Assembly: GCA_900315455.1 (NCBI GenBank)
Contig: OMZE01000003.1
Coordinates: forward strand, 62,001-126,000
Length of the DNA: 64,000 bases
Source: an uncultured Prevotellaceae bacterium
Lineage (GTDB): Bacteria; Bacteroidota; Bacteroidia; Bacteroidales; Bacteroidaceae
Reading direction: 5' to 3'
Below the pieces are notes generated by a model. The model was not told where the DNA came from and searched no databases. It worked only from the letters and a program-made list of their open reading frames with translations. The stretch's first letter is position 1; the number at the start of each line of letters is the position of its first letter. The translations under genes and the position numbers were made by a program. This document shows positions 17,726 to 27,500 of the stretch, piece after piece.

Positions 17726-19593
17726 CTACGCTCGAACTGCTCGCGCCTGCCAGAAACCTGGAATGTGGTATTGCCGCCATCGACCATGGGGCCGATGCGG
17801 TGTACATCGGCGCGGGGAAGTTTGGGGCAAGGGTGGCGGCTGGCAACAGCATCGACGACATCGGTGCGCTGTGTCAGTATGCACACCGGTTCTCAGCACG
17901 GGTATATGTCACTGTCAATACCATCGTCTACGACCATGAACTCGACGAGGTAAGGCAATTGGTGGCATCGCTGTGCAAGGCGGGGGCAGATGCGCTGCTC
18001 GTGCAAGACATGGCGCTTGTCGATATTGTGCGCGAAGAGACTGAAAGGCAGGGCAGGGTGTTGCCCGTACATGCCAGCACGCAGACCGACAACCGTTCGG
18101 CCTCAAAGGTGGCATGGCTCGCAGCGATGGGATTCCAGCGGGTGGTGCTCGCCCGCGAACTGTCGCTCGCCGAGATGGCGGAGATTCATCGGCAGGTGCC
18201 GGGGATGGAACTCGAGGCGTTTGTGCATGGCGCGCTCTGTGTGAGTTACTCCGGACAGTGTTATGCTTCGCAGTATTGTTTCCATCGCAGTGCCAACAGG
18301 GGGGAATGCGCGCAGTTCTGCCGGCTGAAGTTCAACCTCGTCGATGCCAACGACCAACAGATTGGACCACCGCGCCATTGGCTCTCGCTCAAGGATATGT
18401 GCCGCATCGACCGCCTGGAAGAGATGGCTGCGGCGGGCATCTGCTCGTTCAAGATTGAGGGACGGCTCAAGGACGTCGCTTACGTGAAAAACGTGGTGGC
18501 GGCTTATAGTCAGGCTCTCAATGCAGTGGTGAACCGCAGTGGTGGACGATACCGAAGGGCTTCGCTGGGACACGTGACATACTCGTTCACTCCCGACTTG
18601 CGCAAGACGTTCAACCGGGGATTTACAGGATATTTCATCGACGGTACCGACGATGGCATTGCCTCACCAGACACCCCGAAGGCGCTGGGTGAGTATGTGG
18701 GTAAGGTAAAGGAGATGCGGCGCGATTCGTTCAATGTGGCAGGACTGGCTGCCTTCGCCAATGGCGACGGACTGTGCTTCTTCGACAACGACAGGCAGTT
18801 GCAGGGGTTCCGCGTCAACCGTGTCGAGGGAAATCGGGTCTTCCCACTCCAGATGCCACCGCAACTCAAGGCGGGCATGGCTCTCTACCGCAATGCCGAC
18901 GCGGCAATGGACAGGCTGTTGGCAAAGACAAGTGCCTCACGGCGAGTGGATCTCCATCTGCATCTCGACCTGACCGATGATGGCTTGTGCCTCACGGCAC
19001 AGGTGCCGGATACTGATATCTCTGCCGTTGCCGAGGTGAAGATGCCACATGAACCGGCGCGCCAGTCGCAGGCGGAGAACATCCAACGGCAACTGTCGCG
19101 CCTGGGCAACACGGTATATGAGGCCGCGCTGGTCACGATGGGCGAGGGCACAGCCGAGGTGTTTATCCCTTCAAGTCGTCTCGCCGACCTCCGACGCCAG
19201 ACCATAGCCGCCCTCGACGATGCCATCGCCACCTCTAGTCCTGTATGTGGCGATGCCATCGCCACCATCGCCACCACCACAACCGTCACCCCTCCCGCCT
19301 ATCCTTATCCCTATCTCTATAACGTGGCGAATGTGACAGCCCGTGAGGTGTATGCCCGTCAGGGCGTAGATGGGGTGGGAGAGGCCTTCGAACTGTCGGG
19401 GACACCCGACGGAAAACCAGTGCTCCTCATGCGCTGCCGCCATTGCCTGCGACGAACCTTGGGCTGCTGCACGCGCGATGGGCATCAGCCACCTCAGTGG
19501 CACGAACCGCTCTTCCTCGTGCTGCCCGACAAACGGCGCTTCCGCCTGCAGTTCAACTGCCGCGACTGTGAAATGTTGGTATTCAGTACATGA
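17722..19593 (+). CDS. U32 family protein (RlhA/TrhP-like RNA hydroxylase)
   Basis: A 623-residue protein. The N-terminal TIM-barrel-like U32 core starts LELLAPARNLECGIAAIDHGADAVYIG and includes the family signature EAFVHGALCVSYSGQCYASQY and CAQFCRLKF; several cysteines there are suited to an iron-sulfur cluster. The second half (after about 330) resembles the long-form U32 proteins. Characterised members (E. coli RlhA and TrhP) hydroxylate cytidine in 23S rRNA or uridine in tRNA rather than acting as proteases; which RNA is modified here is not decidable. A cysteine-rich C-terminus (CRHCLRRTLGCC, FNCRDCEM) may bind another metal. It overlaps metA by four bases. Confidence 0.85.
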   Translation: MTTLELLAPARNLECGIAAIDHGADAVYIGAGKFGARVAAGNSIDDIGALCQYAHRFSARVYVTVNTIVYDHELDEVRQLVASLCKAGADALLVQDMALVDIVREETERQGRVLPVHASTQTDNRSASKVAWLAAMGFQRVVLARELSLAEMAEIHRQVPGMELEAFVHGALCVSYSGQCYASQYCFHRSANRGECAQFCRLKFNLVDANDQQIGPPRHWLSLKDMCRIDRLEEMAAAGICSFKIEGRLKDVAYVKNVVAAYSQALNAVVNRSGGRYRRASLGHVTYSFTPDLRKTFNRGFTGYFIDGTDDGIASPDTPKALGEYVGKVKEMRRDSFNVAGLAAFANGDGLCFFDNDRQLQGFRVNRVEGNRVFPLQMPPQLKAGMALYRNADAAMDRLLAKTSASRRVDLHLHLDLTDDGLCLTAQVPDTDISAVAEVKMPHEPARQSQAENIQRQLSRLGNTVYEAALVTMGEGTAEVFIPSSRLADLRRQTIAALDDAIATSSPVCGDAIATIATTTTVTPPAYPYPYLYNVANVTAREVYARQGVDGVGEAFELSGTPDGKPVLLMRCRHCLRRTLGCCTRDGHQPPQWHEPLFLVLPDKRRFRLQFNCRDCEMLVFST

Positions 19594-19704
19594 ACTTCTG
19601 GCAATTCATGGCCATTGCTGCGGGAAAACATCATTCTCTGACTCTCCTATTCGTGATAAAAACAATTCGTGTTATTCGGTAGATTCGTGTTCGTAAATAA
19701 TTGC

Positions 19705-20688
19705 ATGAAAAAGTTATTGCCCATATTGCTGTTGCTCTTGATGCTCTCGGCCTGTTTCCACCGACCGACGGCACGGCATAGGGCATCGGCAGTGCTTACC
19801 GAGCAACAACTCGACTCCATCGCCTTCGCCCGCACCCACCACTACACCATCAACTACAACTTCGTGGTGCGTGCCGACTCGCTCATGCTCACAAGGCAGA
19901 TGCCGGAAGAGACGGTGAGCAACCTCCCTACCGACTCCTTCGCCATCGGGAAGGAAGAGCGGCTGGTGGTGGCCGACATACGCATTCTCCCTGCCGACTC
20001 CGTCGACTCGGTGTGGGTGCAACTGGCTCACGAACAGGGGATGTTTGGATGGGTGCACGAGAGTGAGATGTTGAAATTCGTGGAGCCCGACGACCCCATA
20101 TCGCAGTTCATCTCTTTCTTCTCCGACGAACACCTGCTCATCTTCCTGTTGGTCTTCGTCCTCATTATCACCGCCTACGGCATGTACAAGTTGCTGAGGC
20201 GTAACGCGCATATCGTGCATTTCAATGATATCGCCACCTTTTATCCTACACTCTTCGCACTGGTGGTGGCCACTTCGGCAACTCTTTATGCCAGCATACA
20301 GATGTTCTGTCCGGAGGAGTGGCAGGAGTTCTATTTCCATCCCACGCTCAACCCCTTCTCGCAGCCCAGGCTCCTTGCGCTCTTCCTCTCCTCGGTATGG
20401 GCCATCCTCATCGTGGGCATCGCCGTGGTCGACGATACCTTCCGCCACCTCAATGTGAGCGACGGTGTGCTCTATCTGCTCGGACTGGCTGGCGTGTGTG
20501 CCGTCTGTTATATCGTCTTTACCATCACCACGATGTATTATGTGGGATATCTTCTGCTTGTGGCATACATCGCATTCGCATTGTGGCGCTACTTCACCCA
20601 TACACGAAGCAAATTCATCTGCGGCAACTGCGGCCTGCAAATCAAAAAGAAAGGCCGATGCCCCCATTGTGGCGCACTCAATGTGTAA
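19705..20688 (+). CDS. Polytopic lipoprotein with C-terminal zinc ribbon
   Basis: A 327-residue protein. Residues 1-17 are a lipoprotein signal with LSAC (Cys17). A soluble domain of about 100 residues, probably SH3-like (FAIGKEERLVVADIRI, GMFGWVHESEML), follows. Five hydrophobic segments come next (near 130, 180, 225, 255 and 280). The protein ends in a zinc ribbon with two CxxC pairs (CGNCGLQIKKKGRCPHCG). The soluble N-terminal part would be outside and the zinc ribbon in the cytoplasm. Start at 19705 is chosen because it yields the lipobox; no known function is recognised. Its stop codon lies in the first unit of a 25-bp tandem repeat. Confidence 0.75.
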   Translation: MKKLLPILLLLLMLSACFHRPTARHRASAVLTEQQLDSIAFARTHHYTINYNFVVRADSLMLTRQMPEETVSNLPTDSFAIGKEERLVVADIRILPADSVDSVWVQLAHEQGMFGWVHESEMLKFVEPDDPISQFISFFSDEHLLIFLLVFVLIITAYGMYKLLRRNAHIVHFNDIATFYPTLFALVVATSATLYASIQMFCPEEWQEFYFHPTLNPFSQPRLLALFLSSVWAILIVGIAVVDDTFRHLNVSDGVLYLLGLAGVCAVCYIVFTITTMYYVGYLLLVAYIAFALWRYFTHTRSKFICGNCGLQIKKKGRCPHCGALNV

Positions 20689-20754
20689 ATGGATAAGAGC
20701 CCATAAGTGTAAATAGAAGCATACCCCATATGCGTAAATAGAAGCATGTCCCGT
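20681..20754. repeat. Three 24-25-bp tandem units overlapping a stop codon
   Basis: Units at 20681-20704, 20705-20729 and 20730-20754 share the core GTAAATAGAAGCAT followed by CCC and AT-rich bases; the first is the most diverged and contains the TAA stop of the zinc-ribbon gene. The remaining bases to 20900 show nothing recognisable. Confidence 0.8.
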
Positions 20755-20908
20755 ATGTCGCTGTACCACAGCGACCACCCACCTCGCTTATGTTGCAGCC
20801 GAGCATTCATGCAGAACTAAATTCTCAATCAACAATCGGCCAAGGGTTGGAACAATCCGTCATACAAATCCATCCAATCCGTTAAACAAAAGAAAAGCGG
20901 ATTTTTTC

Positions 20909-20939
20909 TTTGTGTTCTCTTCGATTTTCACTATTTTTG
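20909..20939 (+). promoter_or_regulatory. Promoter of the tubulin/actin-like cluster
   Basis: TTTG at 20909-20912, exactly 19 nt, TATTTTTG at 20932-20939: full consensus. The first ATG of the cluster is 72 bases downstream, leaving a leader of about 65 bases. Confidence 0.85.
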
Positions 20940-21011
20940 CACCATATTAGCCGGGGAACCACATTCCTTGGCTTTGATTGGTATGGAATCACGTCTTAAA
21001 ACAACGACAAT

Positions 21012-22307
21012 ATGAGAAAGTTGATGGCCATCATCATCGTGGTGGCTCTGGTAGTGGTAGGAATATTCATTGGAAAACGGTCGGCAAGAGTCGACGACAA
21101 TGGTCATTTCCTGCCACCCGATACCGCTACGCTGAAGACCGCCAAACCAGTGGTGCATATCTACATGGAGAACTCTGGCAGCATGAACGGCTATGTGACC
21201 ACCAACTCACAGTTCAAGAATGCGCTCGGCCACCTCATCACCAAGGCCGATGGGTTCTATAGTGGCACGACTATCGACTTCATCAACCAGGGCATCTTCC
21301 ATACGCCGATGTGCGACGACCTCGATAACTTCGTGCTCAACCTCAACCCCACGTCGATGCAGGTGGGCAATACCAGTTCTACCGACATCAACAAAATCTT
21401 CAAGATGATTCTCGACCGTACCTCGCGCGATACCATCTCAGTGCTCGTGAGCGATTGTATGTATGATGTCGACAACGTGGGAAACCTGCTCTCTGCGGCT
21501 GCCACCAGCACCACCGGCACCTTCATGAAAGCCATCCGGCGCGCACGCGACGACAAAAAGGAGTTCGCCGCCATTATCATGCAGTGTATGTCGGAGTTCA
21601 GTGGAAACTATTATGAGGGCAACCAAGCCATCGCTTGCAACGGACAACGGCCCTACTACGTCATCGTCTTGGGCAATCTCGACCAGGTGAAGGACTTCAG
21701 TGAGCATATGGAACTGGAAGATACCGCCACCGGACTGCCCGGCCTCACTCACAAGTATATGGTGTCGTCCTCGCCCACATGGCATCTCGACAATATGACC
21801 GCGCGCATCTTTGCCAGCGACTTCACCAATGCCGTGCGCATACAGGCCAACCACGACGGGCTCAATGTGAGGAAGGTGACGCTCGACAAGGAACAATCGA
21901 ACTTCAACTTTGCGTTAGGACTGGGGGTGCGCCACCTCTTCACCGACCTGTCCTATCTGCTCGATAAAGACAACTATGAGGTGGAGCCGGCACAGTTTAA
22001 AATCACCGACGTCAACGACGAGGCGAAATTCACCGAGTGCGACTTCTTCCAACACCCCATCTGCGTACAGATGGTGGTGCTTGGACAACACTACGCGCCA
22101 CAACTCACGCTCAAACTCAAGAACAAGGTGCCTAAATGGGTCTCCGAGTGCAGTTACAACAAACGCCTCGGCACACTGCCCGAAAGCCATCAGTCGTATG
22201 CCATCTACGAGATGGTGGAAGGCATCTACAACGCTTTCTATAACTCGATGGACACCAACAGCCGTGACATCTTCCAACTCCAGGTGAAGTTTGAAGGCTA
22301 TGAATAG
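21012..22307 (+). CDS. Membrane-anchored vWA-like protein
   Basis: A 431-residue protein with one N-terminal membrane segment (about 4-21, MAIIIVVALVVVGIFIG) acting as an uncleaved anchor. The following domain looks like a von Willebrand A fold: first beta strand with the MIDAS-like loop YMENSGSMNGY (residues 51-61), a Thr/Ser loop near 121-124 (TSSTD) and an Asp in VLVSDCMYD (148). The usual first MIDAS Asp is Glu53 here. After about 270 there is a second region with no recognised fold. First gene of the five-gene cluster; role inferred as a membrane-linked adaptor or sensor. High confidence that it is a gene, moderate for the fold. Confidence 0.75.
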   Translation: MRKLMAIIIVVALVVVGIFIGKRSARVDDNGHFLPPDTATLKTAKPVVHIYMENSGSMNGYVTTNSQFKNALGHLITKADGFYSGTTIDFINQGIFHTPMCDDLDNFVLNLNPTSMQVGNTSSTDINKIFKMILDRTSRDTISVLVSDCMYDVDNVGNLLSAAATSTTGTFMKAIRRARDDKKEFAAIIMQCMSEFSGNYYEGNQAIACNGQRPYYVIVLGNLDQVKDFSEHMELEDTATGLPGLTHKYMVSSSPTWHLDNMTARIFASDFTNAVRIQANHDGLNVRKVTLDKEQSNFNFALGLGVRHLFTDLSYLLDKDNYEVEPAQFKITDVNDEAKFTECDFFQHPICVQMVVLGQHYAPQLTLKLKNKVPKWVSECSYNKRLGTLPESHQSYAIYEMVEGIYNAFYNSMDTNSRDIFQLQVKFEGYE

Positions 22308-22425
22308 GATTGAAGATTGAGATAGAGAAACAGAAAAAAGGAATCGGGGATAGTGATAAAGAGCAAAGGCTGAAAAGCAGGACATACGTCCCATTAACTT
22401 CCCCTTCTTGCAAATATATACAAAT

Positions 22426-22842
22426 ATGGACATAATATCAGAAATTCTCGAATTGTTCGGAGCAGCCTATCTTGGCGACTTCTCCAAGTACATGTTCCAA
22501 GCCGGGGCGTATGGAAGCGTGTTCTACGTCATGCTCCTGCTGCCGCTCCTCGTAGCCTTCGTCTACTATATCGTGCTCGACCATATCCTGCTTGCACAAC
22601 TGCGCAAGTGGCTCATCATCGGGACAACGACAAGCGTGGTGGCTGCCCTCGTTGCGATGTTCATCGCACACCAGCAGATTGAGGGGTTCACCTTCGCACA
22701 GAATATCTTCAACGTCAACATAGGGTCGGCCGACTATCTCTCCTTCGGCTTTATCGTGTTCTTCTACAGTGCTCTGCTCTATTTCGTCTTCTCACTCATC
22801 CTGAAGTCGTTCAGCAGCAGGTCGAGGAACATACCGTTTTAG
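22426..22842 (+). CDS. Three-helix membrane protein
   Basis: A 138-residue protein with three hydrophobic segments at about 29-50, 62-81 and 104-127, an amphipathic N-terminus (IISEILELFGAAYLGDFSKYM) and a basic C-terminal tail (SFSSRSRNIPF). No family is recognised. I start at the ATG at 22426, since the extra six codons upstream look like leader. It lies 118 bases after the vWA-like gene and about 200 bases before the tubulin-like gene, all on the same strand, and would supply an integral membrane partner for the soluble tubulin-like and actin-like proteins. Function unknown. Confidence 0.75.
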   Translation: MDIISEILELFGAAYLGDFSKYMFQAGAYGSVFYVMLLLPLLVAFVYYIVLDHILLAQLRKWLIIGTTTSVVAALVAMFIAHQQIEGFTFAQNIFNVNIGSADYLSFGFIVFFYSALLYFVFSLILKSFSSRSRNIPF

Positions 22843-23038
22843 GTTTGAGATTTAAGATTTTAGGTTTGAGATTTTTGGGGGCGGTATTCGGAACGGTAAT
22901 TTAGAGTTCAACAGAGGTACTGAAAAAGGCAGATGAGTAGGACATACGTCCGTTCCACTCTCCATCAACTTCCCTGTAACTCTCTTTTCACTCCCATTCA
23001 AGACCATCTTCCCTTCCTTACAGAAAACCATTTCAAAA
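22843..23038 (+). other. Intergenic spacer with dispersed sequence words
   Basis: About 195 bases between the membrane-protein and tubulin-like genes. It holds two copies of AGGTTTGAGATTT (near 22851-22877), the word GACATACGTCC (near 22943, also near 22382) and a pyrimidine-rich tract. No promoter or terminator was recognised. Confidence 0.5.
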
Positions 23039-24499
23039 ATGAGCAAATTATATATCTATGGCATCGGAGGCACGGGAGCAAGAGTATTGCGCTCGCTCAC
23101 GATGCTACTCGCTTCGGGCGTTTCGCTGGGCGGGAAAATCGACACCATCGTGCCGGTCATCATCGACCCCGATACCAGCAACGGCGACCTCACACGCACT
23201 ATATCGCTGATGCAACTCTACAGGAAAGTGCGGCAGCACTTGTCGTTCGACAACCGTCCAGAGAAGAAAGGCTATTTCAAGGTGGATATCGACGATATGA
23301 ACACCAACTTCAGGCTGCATCTCAACAATGTAGCCAACATGAAGTTCTCCGACTATATCGCCTACAACCGATTCGCCAACCAGGGACAGGCCGACAGCAA
23401 CCAGGCACTCCTCAGCCTGCTCTTCTCCGACAAAAACCTCGCTTGCCCGCTCGACGTGGGATTCAAGGGAAACCCCAATATGGGAAGCATCGTGCTCAAC
23501 GACCCGAAGAACACTGAGTCGCTTATCTCGCTGCTCCAGCATTTCCAGTCCGACGACCAGATCTTCATCATCAGCAGCATCTTCGGAGGAACGGGAGCGG
23601 CTGGGTTCCCACTATTGCAGAAAACTTTCCGTGAGGCGGAACGGCTCAACATCCCCAACTCGTCGGCCATCGCCAACGCAGCCATAGGTGCTGTCACCGT
23701 ATTGCCGTATTTCGGACTGAAAGAGAATGCCGAAAGCGAAATCAATATGGAGACATTCATCTCCAAGACCAAGGCGGCGCTGAAATACTATATCGGAAAC
23801 CTCGATGTAGACAATCTCTACTATATCAGCGACAACATCAAAAACAGATACGACAATATCGAGGGGGCTACCGAACAGCGCAACAAGGCGCATTTTGTGG
23901 AACTGGCAGCAGCGCTCGCCATCGTCGACTTCGCCAACTCAAACGTCGAGCACAACCGCGTGCAGACCAATACGTCATACCGTGAGTTCGCTGTCAAGGG
24001 CGACGAGAACCCTATCTCCTTCGATGCGCTCTGCTCCGCCACCTTCGGGGCAGTGGGCCGCGAGATGATCAGTTTCTACCTCTTCTCGCGCTTCCTCATG
24101 GAGCATTTCCACCTCACACAGGATTACGCGTGGGCAAAAACTCCACAAATGAAGGGCGTGAGTTACAACGATGCTTTCTTCGCCGACCTCAAGCAGTTTG
24201 CCGACCTCTACAAGAACCATTGGCTGAAGGAGATGTCCGACAACCAGCGCAGTTTCCAACCCTTCGACCTCTTCGCAAATACCGACGATGTGTTCGACAC
24301 CATCATGCATATCGAACCGAAGAAGACGAGCAAACTCGGACGCTTGCTGGGAAAGAACCTCAAGGGATATCCCGCTATCGACTCCGAGGTGTCGGATGTG
24401 TCGATGAAGAAACTGCGTGGACTCGACGCCTACAACTATTTCATGACCGTGCATGAGCAGGCCATCAACAACGTCATCAAAAAGAAATATAATATTTGA
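23039..24499 (+). CDS. Tubulin/FtsZ-like GTPase domain protein
   Basis: A 486-residue protein starting MSKLYIYGIGGTGARVLRSL: the nucleotide-binding first loop is GIGGTGAR (8-15). The tubulin signature-like glycine loop is at 181-191 (IFGGTGAAGFP), and a candidate catalytic T7-type segment NLDVDN lies at 254-259. This matches the divergent tubulin-like family (Pfam Tubulin_2 type) rather than FtsZ itself. Such proteins are expected to bind GTP and possibly form filaments. There is no membrane segment. The C-terminal 150 residues are helical with no recognised domain. Its stop is two bases before the next ATG, so it is co-expressed with the actin-like protein. Confidence 0.82.
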   Translation: MSKLYIYGIGGTGARVLRSLTMLLASGVSLGGKIDTIVPVIIDPDTSNGDLTRTISLMQLYRKVRQHLSFDNRPEKKGYFKVDIDDMNTNFRLHLNNVANMKFSDYIAYNRFANQGQADSNQALLSLLFSDKNLACPLDVGFKGNPNMGSIVLNDPKNTESLISLLQHFQSDDQIFIISSIFGGTGAAGFPLLQKTFREAERLNIPNSSAIANAAIGAVTVLPYFGLKENAESEINMETFISKTKAALKYYIGNLDVDNLYYISDNIKNRYDNIEGATEQRNKAHFVELAAALAIVDFANSNVEHNRVQTNTSYREFAVKGDENPISFDALCSATFGAVGREMISFYLFSRFLMEHFHLTQDYAWAKTPQMKGVSYNDAFFADLKQFADLYKNHWLKEMSDNQRSFQPFDLFANTDDVFDTIMHIEPKKTSKLGRLLGKNLKGYPAIDSEVSDVSMKKLRGLDAYNYFMTVHEQAINNVIKKKYNI

Positions 24500-24501
24500 T
24501 C

Positions 24502-27500
24502 ATGGCATACGTTTTCAGATTCCATAAAGGGAGCGAGACCATCGAGGGATGGCAGGAGACAGCACAACTGGGTACCAAGGACATCGAGACCATCGAAGAC
24601 CCCAACGGTGCCAAGGCTTCCCTGCCCATCACATCCATACCTACACCGTTCGCCGGCTTCGAACTGGCAAAGACGGCCTTCGCCTACTGTGCCGAGATGG
24701 GGGTCAAGGGCTCTACCATCTACCACAAGATGGCGGCCAACGCACTCGATGTGCTCGAGATTTTCTTCTGCTACAAGAGCAAGTATGCCAAACTGTTCCA
24801 AATCGTCACCTGGGACAAGAGCAACGACTTGCAGCGACTGGCTGCCGACGGGGTGCCCGAACATGCTGCCGTGGCTGCCACACTGGGACTTTTCCTCTCG
24901 CAAGACGCACAGAGTTTCAACTTCGCTCGCATGCAGTATATCTACATGCTCAACTACATCGGACCGGGGGCTGTGGGACAAATCAATATCGTGGGGGGCA
25001 CCTCGCCTACCTCGGTGTGCATGGCTTCGGCCAACGACTTGTCGTATGTGCGGGGGGTATACCTGAGCAACTACCACGAGGCGTTCCAGCCCGATGAGGA
25101 CGGCACCTTCCGCTCTCTCGTCGACCGCGACCGCGATTTCCGGGAGTTCGTCTACCTGCTCTCCAAGCAGCCTGGGTTCAACGGACTCTTCAATGAGTTC
25201 CATGCCTATGTCGACACCTGCTTCAAGGCTGATACCGATACGGAGTTCAAAAATCGGCTCAACATGGCACAGCCCAGCCTCTATGGCAGCATCTACCAAC
25301 CGCTGCTGGCTGGCAGTTCGCAGATGATGCTGGCGGGCGACATCCCGATGATGTGCATGGCAGGCGACAGGATAGCAGAGGAGAGCGACTTCCGCATCCT
25401 CTCCGAGGGTGACCAGCAGCGACTGCCGCTCGTGTTGCCCTCAGAACCATATTTCGAGACGGGCATGCGCTATACCACCACCGACTGGAAACCTAGTCTG
25501 ATGGTGCCTCTGGCCGACCCACGGCCCATCGATGAGCGCACACTGCCTTTCGACACTACCCAATATCCTTACCTCACCACCGACGACGTGTTCGAGCCTT
25601 ATCTCATCCGTACCGTATTCCCGGTCAATGAGTCGGCTTTCTTCACCAATATGTTCCGCGGAAACAATCGCACGGCCGACGAGTGCCAGTACTTGCTGCC
25701 GCTGAAACCAGAGATTCTCAGGTATATCTCGGTGAAGACGCTCACAGGGTATGCCGGCAACACGTCGAAACCGGTGTTCCAACTCAATGAGATGCCCGAC
25801 GGACGCATGCAGGCGGTCATCAACATCCCTGTGCAGAAAGGACGTTACGTCACGCTGCACCGGGAGTATACCACGGCACAGGTCGACCCCAACCCCGAAC
25901 GCCTGATATGGCCCATCATGGAGTGCCGCTTCGACCTCTTCCTCTTCCCGAGTTACCATATCGAAGACCCCGACCTGGAGAAGCCGCAGCGCATATACCT
26001 CGTCGACGAGGATACGGCAGGATACAAGAAAGACCAGTTCCAGTATTCGGTCTATGCCTACCGCGACAATGAGAGCGAACCGCTTCGGCATACGCTCGTC
26101 GAAAGGGCCGACAAACGCCGCCAGTTCCTCACCTCAAAGTATTTCTGCCTCAACGAGGAGTTCGACTACTTGGTAGTCACCAATACCATAGCCAGCGGCA
26201 TCCTCGTGCCACTCTACCGGTCGGTGAAACAGGGCAGCAAGGTGTTCGACTTCGCCATCGACTTCGGCACCACCAATACGCATGTGGAGTTTAAGACCGA
26301 TACCGATGCCGAGCCGCAGCCGCTCACCGTTACCACCGACGACGTGCAGGTGCTCTCGCTCAACTCACAGTCGCGACGTGCGCTCGATATGATCGACCAG
26401 GAGGGACTGGAGTCATTCTATGGCGGACCGGCTCAGGCGTTCATGCAGGAGTTTGTGCCAGTGGCCATCGGCGAGGGCGAGATAGCACGGTTCCCCATGC
26501 GCACCAACCTCTGCTACAGGTCGGGACACAGCGTTGAGGGACGTGAAATCTTCCCGTTGGCCGACTACAACATCGGCTTCCACTACGAGAAGGAGGATAC
26601 CTACGACTACAACGAGACTCGGCCCGACCTGAAATGGGACAGCAGCCGAGGCAACAACTTGCTCGTGGAGGCGTATTTCGAGGAACTTCTCATGCTCATC
26701 CGCAACAAGGTGCTGCTCTCCGGAGGATTCCTCCCCCGCACGAGCATCACATGGTTCTACCCGGTGTGCATGCAGCCTTACCAGATTTCCAACCTCGAGA
26801 ACTCTTGGAATAAACTCTGCCGACGGCTCATCTCTCCACAGGGATATAAACTGCAGAAGGTGGCAGAGTCGCTCGCACCCTACTACTACTATACGAAGAA
26901 AGAGGATGTGGATGCGGAGAGCAGGCCAGTGGTGTCGATGGATATCGGTGGCGGAACCACTGATTTCGTGGTCTATCACACGGGCAACCAGGCAGCGCTC
27001 ATCTCGTCGGTGCGCTTCGCGGGAAACAATATCTACGGTGATTTCCTCGGACGGGGACCGGAGTATAACGGCTTCGTAAAGGCCTTCGCACCCGACTTCG
27101 ACGTGAAACTGCGCGATATCAGCGGCGTGAGCGATGTCTACCTGAAGTCGAAACGCAACAGCGCAGAGTTCATCTCCTTCCTCTATTCGCTCGACAGCAA
27201 CCCGCGCATGGCAGGACGGGGCATCTCCTTCTCTGAGGAACTCCGTGCCAACCAGGAGTTGCGCGTGGTGCTGATGATGTTCTTCGCTGCAGAGGTCTAC
27301 TATGCCGCCAAACTCCTCGAGATGCGCCAACTGAAGACACCGGCATACATCACTGTGAGCGGTACGGCATCAAAGGTGCTCTCGCTCATCGGCAGCATCG
27401 ACGCATTGCAGTCACTGGCCACGCACATCTTCAACGACGTGCTGGGCGATACGGGAAAGGTGGAACTCAAATTGGTGGAGAACCCGAAGGAAATCACTTG

